Assembly: GCA_964035575.1 (NCBI GenBank)
Contig: OZ037929.1
Coordinates: 868,001 to 932,000 of the forward strand
Reading direction: 5' to 3'
DNA from: Rhynchopus sp. YZ270_cl-10
Taxonomy: Eukaryota; Euglenozoa; Diplonemea; Diplonemida; Diplonemidae
Length of the DNA: 64,000 nt
The position numbers were made by a program, and so were the translations under genes. Under the pieces are notes generated by a model. The model was not told the DNA's origin, did no database searches, and worked only from the letters and a program-made list of their open reading frames with translations. Position 1 is the stretch's first letter, and the number at the start of each line of letters is the position of its first letter. This document shows positions 44,501 to 54,969 of the stretch, piece by piece.

Positions 44501-46108
44501 CTTGTCGCCCTTCACCAGGGCGGGTGCTGTGGGCTCCTTCAGGGTGGGCTCCAGGGACGTCGCGAGCGGGGTGTGCGGGCCGTTCACACGCACATCCGCC
44601 AGATAGCCGAGCATCTTCTGCGCTCTGTTCAGACTCGTCGAGGGCACGAGGAGCTCTGGGTGCTGGTCAATAAACGAGGTGTCGGTCTGCCCTGCTGTGA
44701 AGACGGGGTGGCCAAGCGTGTTCAGGATGAACGGGATGTTGGTCGACACACCACGCACACGGAACTCCTCAAGGGCACGCGCGAGCTTACGCGCTGCGGC
44801 TTCGTGGGTCTGCGCACGCGCTGTGACCTTCACGAGAAGCGAGTCGTAGTGGGGCGAGATGATACCTCCTGGGTAGTTGCTGCCGTCAAGACGGATGCCC
44901 ATGCCCTCTCCGGTACGGAACACATCCAGACGCCCTGTGTCGGGCTGGAAGCCGTTGGAGGGGTCCTCTGTGGTGACACGCGCCTGGATGGCAGCACCAC
45001 GGTACGAGATGTCCTCCTGGTTCATGCCCAGGTCGGGGAGGCTCTCTGCGGCTGCGATGCGGATCTGGCTCTGCACGATGTCGATCCCGGTGATCTCCTC
45101 CGTCACGGTGTGCTCCACCTGCAGACGCGGGTTCACCTCAATGAAGTAGAAGTCGTTCTGCTGGTCCAACAGGAACTCCACGGTACCTGCGTTGCGGTAG
45201 CCCACCATCTCGCACAGCTTCACCGCCGCAGACGTCATGGCGTCACGCACCTCCTGCGTCAGGGACGGGGCAGGGGCGATCTCCACGACCTTCTGATGAC
45301 GTCTCTGCACAGAACAGTCCCTCTCAAACAGATGCACGACGTTGCCGTAGTTGTCCGCAAGGATCTGCACCTCGATGTGGCGTGGGTTCACAATGAACTT
45401 CTCAATAAACACCGATCCGTTTCCAAAGGCCGCCAGCGCCTCTGAGCTGCACAGTTTAAAGTTCTCCTCCAGGTCCGCCTCATTGTGCACCACACGCATT
45501 CCACGCCCACCTCCTCCGTACGCTGCCTTCAAGATAATCGGGAACCCCAACTTCTTGCACACCTCATGCGCCTGAGCGATGTCACCAATCGCCCCTTCGT
45601 CACCTCCAGCAATGGGGATACCGCAGGCATGCGCTGCTTTCTTCGCCTCCAGCTTGTCACCCATGGTGTGAACAACGTGGGGAGGGGGTCCGATGAAGGT
45701 GATGCCATTGTTCTCGCAGGCCTGCGCGAATTCGGAGCTTTCGGAGAGGAAGCCGTATCCAGGGTGGATGGCGTCGACTTCGTGCTCCTTAGCGACGGAG
45801 ACGATTTCCTCAATGTTAAGGTACGCTTCAACCGGGGCCTTGCCAGCACCAATCTGAAAGGCCTCGTCTGCCTTCAGTCTGTGTGTGTTCATCGCATCCT
45901 CCTTGGAGTACACTGCAACCGTCTTCAACCCCATCTCCGCAGCCGCACGGAACACACGTATCGCAATCTCCCCTCTGTTTGCGGACATCACCTTGCGAAT
46001 AGGGTTCGGTGTCTGGTACGTCAGCGGGGTCAAGGAGTTGAACTGCCTGCTCTGCCTCGGCACGGTCAGCCTCATCTCCTGAATGCGGGACGCCGAAAAG
46101 CGTAGCAT
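41533..46108 (-). CDS. Pyruvate carboxylase, mitochondrial
   Basis: Five exons (43975-46108, 43780-43918, 42774-43609, 42177-42583, 41533-41580) join in frame to 1187 aa, close to the usual 1150-1180. The N-terminus [20 protein letters not shown] is basic, hydroxylated and non-acidic, a good mitochondrial presequence. The biotin carboxylase domain follows ([23 protein letters not shown]-grasp loop [34 protein letters not shown]). The carboxyltransferase domain has [39 protein letters not shown] and [11 protein letters not shown] with the metal-binding His pair. The biotin carrier has [11 protein letters not shown], Lys being the biotinylated residue. It converts pyruvate plus bicarbonate and ATP to oxaloacetate, feeding the citric acid cycle and gluconeogenesis. 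Introns are GT-AG, 56, 170, 190 and 596 nt; intron 2 is mostly microsatellite, introns 3 and 4 each hold an R1 hairpin. The last exon is only 16 codons ([15 protein letters not shown]) and restores the end of the carrier fold. Confidence 0.97.
43645..43770. repeat. (TGTGTCTA)n microsatellite in pyruvate carboxylase intron 2
   Basis: About 15 tandem copies of the octamer fill most of the 170-nt intron (43610-43779), leaving little room beyond the GTATGC donor and the CCCCACAG acceptor. In the transcript sense the repeat reads TAGACACA. Length is likely polymorphic; frames through it are false. Confidence 0.92.
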
Positions 46109-46908
46109 TTTGTTATGTTTTTCCCAAAAATGAGGTAACAAAAAAGAGGGGGTGGATTACCTCCCTCAATGGTCCTGTTGTTGTTTTTTGGTGTTGTTTT
46201 TTTCCTTTTCCGCTTCAAAAAAAAAGTGAAATTATTGATGCAGGTGCAGGCACCTCCGACTGACCCACGTACGAGCTGGATGAAGCATAAAGTACCCTGC
46301 GGCCAACAGAAGATGTAAAAGGAAACCTAAGTAGACCCGTACCGTAGTGTGAACGGGGGGGCGGTAACACAACCGTTTGTCAGGCGGCGGCCCACCTTCC
46401 GTTGAAGAGTTGTGAGCTTAGTTCGCTGCACCCAATGCTTGATGCACGATAGTCTAAGAACTGTCTACATAACCAAAAAAAACAAGAAATAAATCATCTA
46501 TTTTTGTAGTTAACTCTAACTGAAAAAAAGGCTCTCTGGAAATACTATCGTTTTAAGGTTAGCAGGGTTGCTTCTGAGGTACTACACAGGAAACCCCCTT
46601 TGTTTTTTTTTGGCCTGGCCCGCTAAAAGAACACCTCTATGCCATGCGAAAGAGGAAAAAGGAGGACAAAATCACCATTGAATCAAACCAGCACATAAAA
46701 ATCCTTCCCTGCAGAACAAAATGCATCGTTTTTTCCCCCCTCCCTGGACCTTGTCATCCTGGAAACTTTTTGCACCTCCTTTTTTTTCGGCAGCAGTAAT
46801 TATTACTCGAATTTTCAAACCAAGCTGAAAGCTTACGAAAAAAAAACGGTGACCGCCTCTATGCACCTTCCATCTCTCCATAGAATTTCATTTTCTTTTT
46901 TTGAATTT
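46109..46908. other. Spacer upstream of pyruvate carboxylase
   Basis: It holds an R6 copy near 46225-46262 (TTATTGATGCAGG, CACCTCCGACTGACCCA) followed by GGCCAACAGAAGATG and GTACCGTAGTGTGAACG, a series also seen near 57775-57835. No coding exon is seen. Confidence 0.55.
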
Positions 46909-47241
46909 CTACTTTTTCATTCGTGTCATCAGGAAGCGTGCGAGGATAGCGATGGGAAGGAGAACTACTATCCACCCGGTAAACCATTGTAGGAAGCTTT
47001 CCGACTCGCCGAACGGGTCCTGTTTGTCGAGAAGCGCCTCGTGTGCAGACTGCTGTTTGCGGATGTCTCGGTAGCGTTTGTCGTGCCCCGCCTTGACGGC
47101 CTCCTTGACGTCCTTCTCACGGTCCTTCAGGGACTGCTCGATGGCGCCCTCCTGCACCTTGACGCCTTCATGCGCAATGCGGTCCGCCTCACTCAACCCC
47201 TTCACATCCAACTCATGGTCGTCCTCGGTGCCCTCTTGCAT
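46909..47241 (-). CDS. Small tail-anchored protein of unknown function
   Basis: 110 aa from MQEGTEDDHELDVKG. Residues 20-75 are a charged helix (SEADRIAHEGVKVQEGAIEQ, KDREKDVKEAVKAGHDKRYR), probably a coiled coil. The C-terminus WFTGWIVVLLPIAILARFLM followed by TRMKK is one membrane helix with a basic end, typical of tail-anchored proteins of ER or mitochondrial outer membrane. The open frame continues upstream but the extra sequence is spacer-like, and an AG after a pyrimidine-rich stretch lies about 20-60 nt before the chosen ATG. No family recognised. Confidence 0.7.
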   Translation of the reverse strand: MQEGTEDDHELDVKGLSEADRIAHEGVKVQEGAIEQSLKDREKDVKEAVKAGHDKRYRDIRKQQSAHEALLDKQDPFGESESFLQWFTGWIVVLLPIAILARFLMTRMKK

Positions 47242-48301
47242 AGTGTTGTGTATCTCTGTGTACCTCCTGGGTGTAGTGAATCGGAGTTTACGCAAGAAAA
47301 AAAGTATTTCAAAAGAAAAAAAGAGTGGATTTTTATAATAAGTGCACTTTGAGGTGTGGGCGCAGACACGTGTAGCACCTCTGCTGACTGCAACCTCTGC
47401 TAACTCAGCTCCCCCGAGTGCAATGTGAAGTTCAAGTGGAAAAAAAGACGCCGCGAGCTCGTGGCGCATTTGGTGGGACATTGCCAAAGGGGGATAAAAG
47501 AGCAAAAAGTATCAGGTCTTTTTTTTCTATTGTCATGGGGAGGTAAAATAATCTAGAGGGGGTTTTACAAAGAAAGGAATCTACAATTTCCCAGAGGGGG
47601 TGTTATATGACAAAAAAAAAATTTGTTTGCTTATAGACTACTATCACTAGATAGCCAGGCTTTTTATGACAAAAAAGGAACGGAAAGATCGAAACATGCA
47701 CCTCTCTTCACAAAGAAGTCTTTCAAAGCTGCTGCGCAGGTATCCTTCACTTTGCATGAAGGAATGGGTCCTCTGTACACCACACACACCTCTTGGGGCC
47801 ATATTCTGAGCAAGAATTACCCCTACTAGTTATCAAACACACACACACCCACACCTCTCTTTGCCTAAAAGGAAAGAAAGCTTGGTAAGATGAATGTGCC
47901 TTTCGTGTGACACACATCTATCAGGAAGGATGCACACTGTGAGGTGTTGTCTCTCTCTGCTTTTTCCGACAATCACACTCTTATTTTGAGAATGAAAACC
48001 ACCCCCACTAAAAAAGAGGTTCGATATATGACCCCCAATAAACCCTACAAAAAAGGCGAGGACAGAACAACACAAAATATGACTTCAAATACAAAAAGCC
48101 CCCTCTGGTGACAGAGTAGCTTTGGTACAGGGTGGAACCTAACCATGCGGTGATATACTCCATTTTCGTGGCTTTTGTCATCAAATATTCGAAACGACAT
48201 AATCACCAAAAGGGAATCATCCTGTAGGAACGCAATGCTATGAAACATTTGACATCATTTTATCCGGTCTTCCTTGCTTTCCCAAGACCCCCCACCTTTT
48301 T
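47242..48301. other. Spacer with R4, R3 and CA-rich repeats
   Basis: An R4 hairpin lies at 47878-47920 (AGATGAATGTGCCTTTCGTG, ACACACATC), an R3-like copy at 48078-48130, and a second copy of the ATTCTGAGCAAGAATTACCC motif at 47802-47821. No gene is supported. Confidence 0.55.
47878..47920 (+). repeat. R4 hairpin repeat (representative of about 5 copies)
   Basis: Consensus: AAGATGAATGTGCCTCTCGT, then GCACACATCTT. GATGTGTGC-type arms pair across the loop. Other copies start near 9120, 21458, 40327 and 59879. It has the same outer bases (AAGATGA) as R1 but a different stem. Confidence 0.7.
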
Positions 48302-48892
48302 TTATTCCCACGGAAGCTTCCTACCTATTTTTGATACCAACGGCTCCATTGGGTCACGTGCATGGTTTAGACGGGAGGCCATTTTCTGTTCCCTCTGCCT
48401 TTGTCTGAGATGGTCCCTGCGGACTTGGTTGGCTGTGGTGTGTTCAGGCACCTTCACCTTGCATACTTCACCTGCAGGCACAGCGATGTTCTGCCGCCAA
48501 TGGTAACGGTGTTGAAATGGTCGGTCTAGGGTGTATTGTTTGTCTATATTGCTTGCACGCAGGGCTCTGTGTTCCTCCATATACCGTTCCGTGAGTTTGA
48601 AGCTGTCAGATGCGTTGAAGACCCCTGATAGGGTGTCGTGCAGTGCGTTCTGCTTTGCACGGTGGGATGCGATCGCTGCAGGGGGGAGAGACCCTGCACG
48701 CACACCACTGCGCGATGGAGTCCCCAATGGGTGGCGCCGCACTGCAGGCGATTTGGACAAATGGCTCAGATCATAGTCCTGAACGGACACACTGCTTGCG
48801 TCGCTCTGTGTGTACCGTAGGGTCTTTCTCTGTAGGGGTGTAGTAGGTGTTTCCTGCAGCCACCCGCTTTCATAGTCATTGTACGTTGTCAT
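48302..48892 (-). CDS. Unrecognised 196-residue basic protein
   Basis: One exon encoding 196 aa (MTTYNDYESGWLQETPTTPL). It is rich in Arg, Ser and His, without signal peptide or membrane helix. Two stretches look structured: SDSFKLTERYMEEHRALRAS and PFQHRYHWRQNIAVPAGEV. A textbook acceptor precedes it: about 45 nt of C/T-rich sequence ending CTCTGCAG, 14 nt before the ATG, with no coding exon before it. This is one of the best candidate spliced-leader sites in the window. Function unknown; a cytoskeletal role would fit the composition but is not shown. Confidence 0.72.
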   Translation of the reverse strand: MTTYNDYESGWLQETPTTPLQRKTLRYTQSDASSVSVQDYDLSHLSKSPAVRRHPLGTPSRSGVRAGSLPPAAIASHRAKQNALHDTLSGVFNASDSFKLTERYMEEHRALRASNIDKQYTLDRPFQHRYHWRQNIAVPAGEVCKVKVPEHTTANQVRRDHLRQRQREQKMASRLNHARDPMEPLVSKIGRKLPWE

Positions 48893-49066
48893 GTGTAAGG
48901 TGCTTCTGCAGAGGGTGGATGGGAGGGTAATGAGGTGGAAAGGGGGTGTGTGGAAAGGATTGCTACCCTATGCCTGAAGGGAAGCTAATTATAAGGCAGG
49001 GAGCAAATGAGGGTTGCTGAGGAGGGTGGAGTGGAGTGGAGTGGAGAGGTGGTGGTGGTGGTGGTG

Positions 49067-49269
49067 GCTTGGATGTATCTCAGAGGGGACAAGTCGACCT
49101 CTCCCCTCGCAATGGTGGATCAAGGGGGGTGTGCGTAAAACTCTTGTAGGATTGATAAAGAAGACGACAGTCTCCCGACAATCTAGGGGCCTCATAAGTA
49201 TGTAGACTTACTGACCAGGAAAATGCCGGTTGTTTTGTGTCAAAAAAAAAAAAAGGGGGTAATCTCTCC
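49067..49269 (+). repeat. Family B repeat, unit B4, left part
   Basis: The unit runs from GCTTGGATGTATCTCAGAGG to GGTAATCTCTCC, where a family A hAT element is inserted, and resumes at 51690. Like B2 it lacks the middle of the full unit. The sequence just before it is a GTG repeat instead of the usual secreted-protein leader. Confidence 0.82.
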
Positions 49270-51689
49270 CAGAGCTCGCGCTAAAGTCCATCCCTCATCC
49301 CGGGATTTTTGGGGGTTTTGGTAGGAACGTTTTTTTTTTGCAGTACGGGGATTTCATTAAGAAACCAGAAGTTCTAATATTGTTGAGTAAGACCACCACA
49401 TAGTGGACTTGCATATACATGTGACCCCGCCGTGGAACGCAATTGGCTCGGAAAGTCAAAAGAAAGAGGAGAACAGGGTAGATCCTTATTTTCGCTAAAA
49501 ACGCTAAAAACCCCAGATTTATTTTCGTTTTTTTCCTTTTTTTTCTCTCCCGTTTTTGAAATTTTTCCGCGCAGGCCTGACGCTAACTTTCAGGTTTTTG
49601 GGAAATCGTGGGGGTTGATGGTTTGTCCGCTCGCGCAGCGAGCGGAAAAATTGAGTGACGGTCTAAAAAAAAAAATCCAACAAGCAGGTTGGTACTGTAC
49701 TGAGGCAGAATAGTGGTGTTTTTTTACACATCTCAGCTGTCGTATAACTAAACCCCAGGGGATAATATAGGTTTTGGGGGTTTTCGCTGAAACTCGGTCG
49801 AGCCCAACCCAGCTCGTTAGGGCCTCCGGCGGAATATGAGAATTCCTCGGATCCTACTGCGGAGTTCGGCACTGTATTGATATTTGCACCAGGCACGCGC
49901 AGTGACAGTATATTTACGAAAAGAAACGGCGGTCGTGGCACCCATGGCGAAGCCACGGTACGCAACATTTCTGAAAATGTTGCCATAAAACGGCACTGTC
50001 ATTGGTAATTTTCAACAGTTACCGTAAATTTTACTTCCAGATTTTGCTGAAACGAAAGTTTCTGGCGAAGCCACGGTACGCCAACATTTCAAAAAATTGC
50101 GCTCAAAATTGCACATTTTTACTGCCAAACAGGGCTGCAAGCTGCGCCGCAGGCGCACGGTACGCTACTTTTATTCTTTCGCATGCTTCCTTTTCCTTCG
50201 GCATTTGAACAATTAAATCACATTCTGGCTGTGACCCTTGTCGGACACTGCGCCCTCTGACAAGGGTAATACTTTCTAGAAACATTCTGAAAAAAAGTGG
50301 TAGCCCGGCATTAGCAAGAAAATTTTCAAAATTAAATAGGCACCAGCAGTTTGGGTAGGCGAGACCGCATTGGGTGAACCTCCGCGAGCGCAGCGAGCGG
50401 AAATTTTTTTTCGCAGTTTTTGGGCAAAGTTCAAAATCCCACCAAAAATTAAGTGGGGATTTTCGACAACAATACTGGGGCCCTATGGGTTTTTGGATTT
50501 TGGCCTAACAGTGTTGTGTTTCTGCCTTGGTCCGGTTGAAGTCTTTATTACTGGATCTCATACTCCGTACAGGTGACTCATACCCGACCTTTAACACACA
50601 CGCACTTCTTCGAAACCTCCACCCTCAGCACCAACCTTTTTACAATGGTCCGCTTTGCGGGTTTGTGGACATAGTAATTGTGTTCTTCAAAAATATGCTT
50701 CAAAATTGTCTTATGCAAGGTGACACTGACTCATTGGTCCTTGTCTTATGAAGTGAAGACAAATATTAAAGGGGCATTGGCGGGCCGAAGGCCAGCCAAA
50801 AAAACGGTAGCGAACTTTTACTTTTTTTCCTTTTGGTTTTCCCCTTATTTTGACTTTCCGGATCGATTGCGGACCGTGGTGGTGCCACTCTGTGGCTGGA
50901 AATTAGTAGGTAACCAAAAAAATGGGCCAGAGAAAAAAGGAAAAAAAAAAAGGAAAAAAAAATAAAAACTCTCGAATCCTTATTTTCACTTTCGCTAAGG
51001 ATCTACCCTGGAGGAGAAAAAAGAAAAGGAAAAAAAAAAAAAAAGTTGGGTACCGTGCGCCTGCGGCGCTGCCTGTTCCCTACCAGTTTCTACAGGCAAA
51101 CACTTGCCCCCTTTACCTTACACTGACGGGTTTTGACCAAAACCAAGAACTTGTCCATTTCGGCAAATTGACCCCACCACAGAACGGACGAATTCCGGAA
51201 ATGCAAATGCCGGTGTTTTCGCGCATTTTCATGTTGCAAGACGTCAGGATCAGGGAGAGAAAATCTGGTTGTGGGATTTACATTGGCCCTCTTTACCCAC
51301 ATGGATTTTGACCAAAACCAAAAAATTGGCCATTTCGGCAAAGTGACCCCACCACAGCGCGGACGGATTCCGGAAATTCCAATCGCGGTATGTTTTGGGG
51401 CTGAAAACCCACTGATTTTCAGGAGAAAAATTGCTTCCAAATCTCGGAATTTTCCGAATTTTCCTGAAAATGACCCTTGTTTACGAGTATGGGTTCATAT
51501 TTTGCGAAAATTTAAGTCACTAAAATTTTGTCCATTTTTCCGTATATACCCCACCACAAGCCGGGATTGGCCCGGAAATGCCACAAAACGGGGTTTCCGG
51601 GCCTCCCCAGCTAACCTTTTCAAGGAACGTTTTTCCGTACCCGAAATCCATTTTTTCCCCATTTTTTCCCATAATTAGCGCGACCACTG
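49270..51689. mobile_element. hAT-type element, family A, copy 2 (inverted, nested)
   Basis: Inverted copy of the element at 32039-32911. Ends CAGAGCTCGCGCTAAA and TTAGCGCGACCACTG, with a perfect 8-bp duplication ATCTCTCC (49262-49269 and 51690-51697). Unit B2 shows the empty site. Length without the nested insertion is about 875 bp, matching copy 1 (873). The sequence is almost the same as copy 1, so both moved recently. Confidence 0.92.
49474..51010. mobile_element. hAT-type element, family B-hAT, nested in family A copy 2
   Basis: Ends CAGGGTAGATCCTTA and its complement, flanked by a perfect 8-bp duplication GAGGAGAA (49466-49473 and 51011-51018). Family A copy 1 carries GAGGAGAA once at the same place (complement near 32710-32718), which is a direct empty site. 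The 1537-bp body has no intact transposase; it contains CGAGCGCAGCGAGCGG and GCGCCGCAGGCGCACGGTAC modules shared with other elements here. Confidence 0.92.
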
Positions 51690-51969
51690 ATCTCTCCGTC
51701 AGCGGTAAGATCTGTGCCGCATTGTGTTTGGCAGCAAGAATCCAGAATGAGGATTATGTTTTTTTGGAATGGAAAACAGCACGCGAAAGAGAAGGTGGTT
51801 CAGAGTAACTATGACTATTTTCGTGAATTAAGACCCTTCATCACAAAGTTAAAAGGAACGAATTGGTTATCATCAGAACTCGGGTGTTGTGTGGTGTTGC
51901 GGTCTGAGGCATTACATCGTGCGGTAGTTTGTATTGAACATTTTCTACTTCCCCACGGTACAGTGTAAA
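51690..51969 (+). repeat. Family B repeat, unit B4, right part
   Basis: It resumes at ATCTCTCCGTCAGCGGTAAG and runs to TTCCCCACGGTACAGTGTAA, then joins unit B5 directly. The single GGTACAGTG at this junction is the counterpart of the 390-bp TACAG tract between B2 and B3. Confidence 0.85.
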
Positions 51970-52075
51970 GCAACGTTGCTTGGATGTATCTCAGAGGGGA
52001 CAAGTCGACCTCTCCCCTCGCAATGGTGGATCAAGCGGGGTGTGCGTAAAACTCTTGACGGGATTGATCACGGCA
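51970..52075 (+). repeat. Family B repeat, unit B5 (short)
   Basis: It starts at GCAACGTTGCTTGGATG and leaves the shared sequence within about 105 bp, after CGTAAAACTCTTGACGGG. It is the most truncated unit in the window. Confidence 0.75.
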
Positions 52076-52741
52076 AGAAGACGACGTCTGTACTGCAGAA
52101 AATGGTCTACATAAATAATAAAGGGGATGGGACATGTGAAACCTTTTGAAGTGAAACAAAATACCTCGTTTGATTGTAGGCGAAGCAAGAGGTAATGTGG
52201 GGAGTAACAGAAACCATGACTTCTGTTTTGAGAATACATATTTTGAAAGGAGAGAGTCATCGTGTTTGGAGTGTCTGGGAGTTGTCTATTGAGACGTACT
52301 TTGCACACTTACGGATGAAGTGCAGAAAGCTTCCTAAGACTGCGACATATGTCGTTCACAATACACAAGACAAAGTCCAACAAAACATAAAGATTCGTAG
52401 TGTGAGGTGCGTAGTCACCTTAGATAATAAACGCAATGCTAAATAGTAACACGAACGGGAAAAGAATAAATGTCACAGATGAATGCAATTCAGGTGTGCA
52501 CATACGAAAACTAATGTGCGCAATTCATCTGCACGTACTCTAAAAGAAATTGAGCAAAACCCCATTCATATGAACGAAGCAGACAAACCAAAAGAGGGTT
52601 TGCAAACGGGGCCGAAAAGACAAGAAAACAAAGTTGAACCATGCACAGAGCTGGTTTCAGAAATCAACAGCATAAAAGGCTCGAGTTGTTGCAATAGTGG
52701 AGTCACAATGCGAACCCCTGAACACCGTTCCCTTGTCACCT
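52076..52741. other. Spacer downstream of secreted-protein copy 3
   Basis: Its right half (52480-52741) matches the 3' flank of secreted-protein copy 2 (35395-35920), including the AGAGGGTTTGC block and the AGTGGAGTCAC block. There is no gene. Confidence 0.6.
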
Positions 52742-53380
52742 CTACTGCTTCCACGAGAAGCCGTTCGCAGCAGTGAAGTAGTTGCCAACAGAGTCGTCCA
52801 TGACAATGCACTGGAAGTTCTGGCCTGCCGACACAATGCTTCCGGAGGAAACAATGTGGGAGGTGGCCTTGAACTGGAGGGATCCTGCAGCCAACACAGG
52901 AGCAGCGCCTGTGATGCTGACGCTCGCGTTGTAGAACACCTTTGCTGCCTGTCCTCCGAAGTCAGCCAATCCATAGATGTGGGCTCCACCAATGAAGGTT
53001 CCTGCTGCGAACTGGAAGGTGCCCGACACAGTCAGCCCACGCGAGGTCAGTCCAGCAACTCCGCTGTTCAGCTCAAGGGTTCCCTGCGGGTTAACGTAGA
53101 CCTGACGTGCCACAGTCAACGAGTTCAACACACGAAGATGTGTCCTGTAGAAAGTAGTTCCGATAGTCAGCGACCCAACGTGTGTCGGCTGCACAATCAC
53201 AACGGTCGCATCTGCCCCCTCAGCATCGCTGATGGTCACATCGTCGTTTGCTCCCGGCACACCTGCGGGGTACCAGTTGTTCGCTGTCGTCCACTGGTTG
53301 TCTTTCACAATCCCAGTCCAATTCACTGCAGCACCGTGGGTCGCGACAACGACAGACAGAAGTGCAAGTGTGCGCATCAT
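52742..53380 (-). CDS. Small secreted beta-helix-like protein, copy 3
   Basis: A 212-aa paralogue with the MMRTLALLSVVVATHG signal peptide, AVNWTGIVKDNQW and NWYPAGVPGANDDVTI. The variable coil reads HVGSLTIGTTFYRTHLRVLN, different from both other copies, and the end has a two-residue change (GNYFTAANGFSWKQ). Family B unit B6 begins 115 bp upstream. The gene lies about 17 kb from copies 1 and 2 with pyruvate carboxylase and two other genes between. Confidence 0.85.
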   Translation of the reverse strand: MMRTLALLSVVVATHGAAVNWTGIVKDNQWTTANNWYPAGVPGANDDVTISDAEGADATVVIVQPTHVGSLTIGTTFYRTHLRVLNSLTVARQVYVNPQGTLELNSGVAGLTSRGLTVSGTFQFAAGTFIGGAHIYGLADFGGQAAKVFYNASVSITGAAPVLAAGSLQFKATSHIVSSGSIVSAGQNFQCIVMDDSVGNYFTAANGFSWKQ

Positions 53381-53494
53381 TTTGAAAAGAAGTGTTGTGG
53401 AGTGTTGAGGAAGAGGACAAATTCTGAAGATGTCAGGGTGTGTGGAGAAGGTGAGGAGGAGTGGAGTGGAGAGGTGGAGGTGCAAAGCAATACT

Positions 53495-54038
53495 GCAACG
53501 TTGCTTGGATGTATCTCAGAGGGGACAAGTCGACCTCTCCCCTCGCAATGGTGGATCAAGGGGGGTGTGCGTAAAACTCTTGTCAGGATTGATAAAGAAG
53601 ACGACAGTCTCCCGACAATCTAGGGGCCTCATAAGTATGTAGACTTACTGACCAGGAAAATGCCGGTTGCTTTGTGTCAAGAAAAAAGAGGCCAAGACAA
53701 AAAGTGCAGATCAGCTAAAAGACGAAATTCAAGAACAAAAAGCTCTCATTGACCATACAGATCTCAACGCGTCAGAGGTGATAAGGTTTTCATCCTGTTC
53801 TGCAAACTGGCAAACGCTCTTCAAAACACAACACTCTCATCTCTCCGTCAGCGGTAAGATCTGTGCCGCATTGTGTTTGGCAGCAAGAATCCAGAATGAG
53901 GATTATGTTTTTTGGAACGGAAAACAGCACGCGAAAGAGAAGGTGGTTCAGAGTAACTATGACTATTTTCGTGAATTAAGACCCTTCATCACAAAGTTAA
54001 AAGGAACGAATTGGTTATCATCAGAACTCGGGTGTTGT
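53495..54038 (+). repeat. Family B repeat, unit B6 (full length)
   Basis: It matches B3 over its whole length with very few changes, including the 130-codon + strand open frame (KSADQLKDEIQEQKALIDHT). It ends at ACTCGGGTGTTGTG, then unique sequence. Like B1 and B2 it sits just upstream of a secreted-protein gene. Confidence 0.82.
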
Positions 54039-54180
54039 GAAAAAGACTGTCGTTTTCGACAATAAGCACGTGGCGGTCATCCAATGAACGTGACATACAT
54101 TAAATCCTCATGGGTAAGGTGTTGAGTCAGCTGATGAAGCGAGAGATACGGTACCCTTTTTTGTTTGTATAATTTCTTCT

Positions 54181-54214
<34 letters not shown>

Positions 54215-54969
54215 AGAGAGAAGAAACTAATTCCCCAAGCCATGTCCAGCAGGTTACCATGTATTCCCGCCCCCCCCGCACCCACTCGATCGTCCTGGTA
54301 ACTCCCCTCTCAGCCATCCTAAGTGAATATCTTTTGTCGACCCGCATCTTTTGCTTTTTTCCGTCGTTTTTGTTGGCGTGATTGTGTGTGGGGGGGGGAC
54401 AACAAAAAACCCCATAACTGCCCCGTTCCCAGAATACGATACATGGTCTTTATTGTTTGTTTTTTTGTGTCGATCGCTGTATCTGTTTCCAACATTCTTT
54501 TTTTTTCTGCTTCGCAAAAAACGGTTTTCCCACGAATTTTGAATACAATACTAGAGTGTTTTCTATTGACAAAAATCGCCTTTTTTTTAATTGTGTCACC
54601 TACAAGCTTGTAGGACATACCTCCCGCAAAAAAAATTCCTCCCAATCCCCCTACCCTCCTGTCTGTCGTTCAAAAAAAAATGCAAAAACTTTGAGCAAAC
54701 ACTCGTTTAGCCGGAAAAAAAAATGTAGAAAAAAAAATGATTGTGGCTTTTTGCCCTGAAAGGGGGGTGCAAGCAACAGAGGCTTTGGTTTGCTATACGT
54801 GGTGGTGTTTTTGTCGAGCTTCTTTGGCGTTTCTTCGTCTTTTTTATTTTGTTTTATTTTTAAATTGTTTTTCGTGATTTTCTTTTTCTGGACTTGAGCC
54901 ACGATTCGGTCAAATCCAGCCTATCCCTACCAAGTTTTGCCCCTTTATATCAACCCCTGCAACAACAAC
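54039..54969. other. Spacer, poly-A/T rich
   Basis: A 30-base poly-A at about 54182-54211, then T-rich sequence. No repeat family or coding exon seen. This is the 3' flank of NDPK copy 2. Confidence 0.55.

Noticed and set aside
43003-45445. + strand frames of 351 and 494 codons across pyruvate carboxylase
   Set aside because: Antisense shadows of the carboxylase exons; one even runs through the intron microsatellite.
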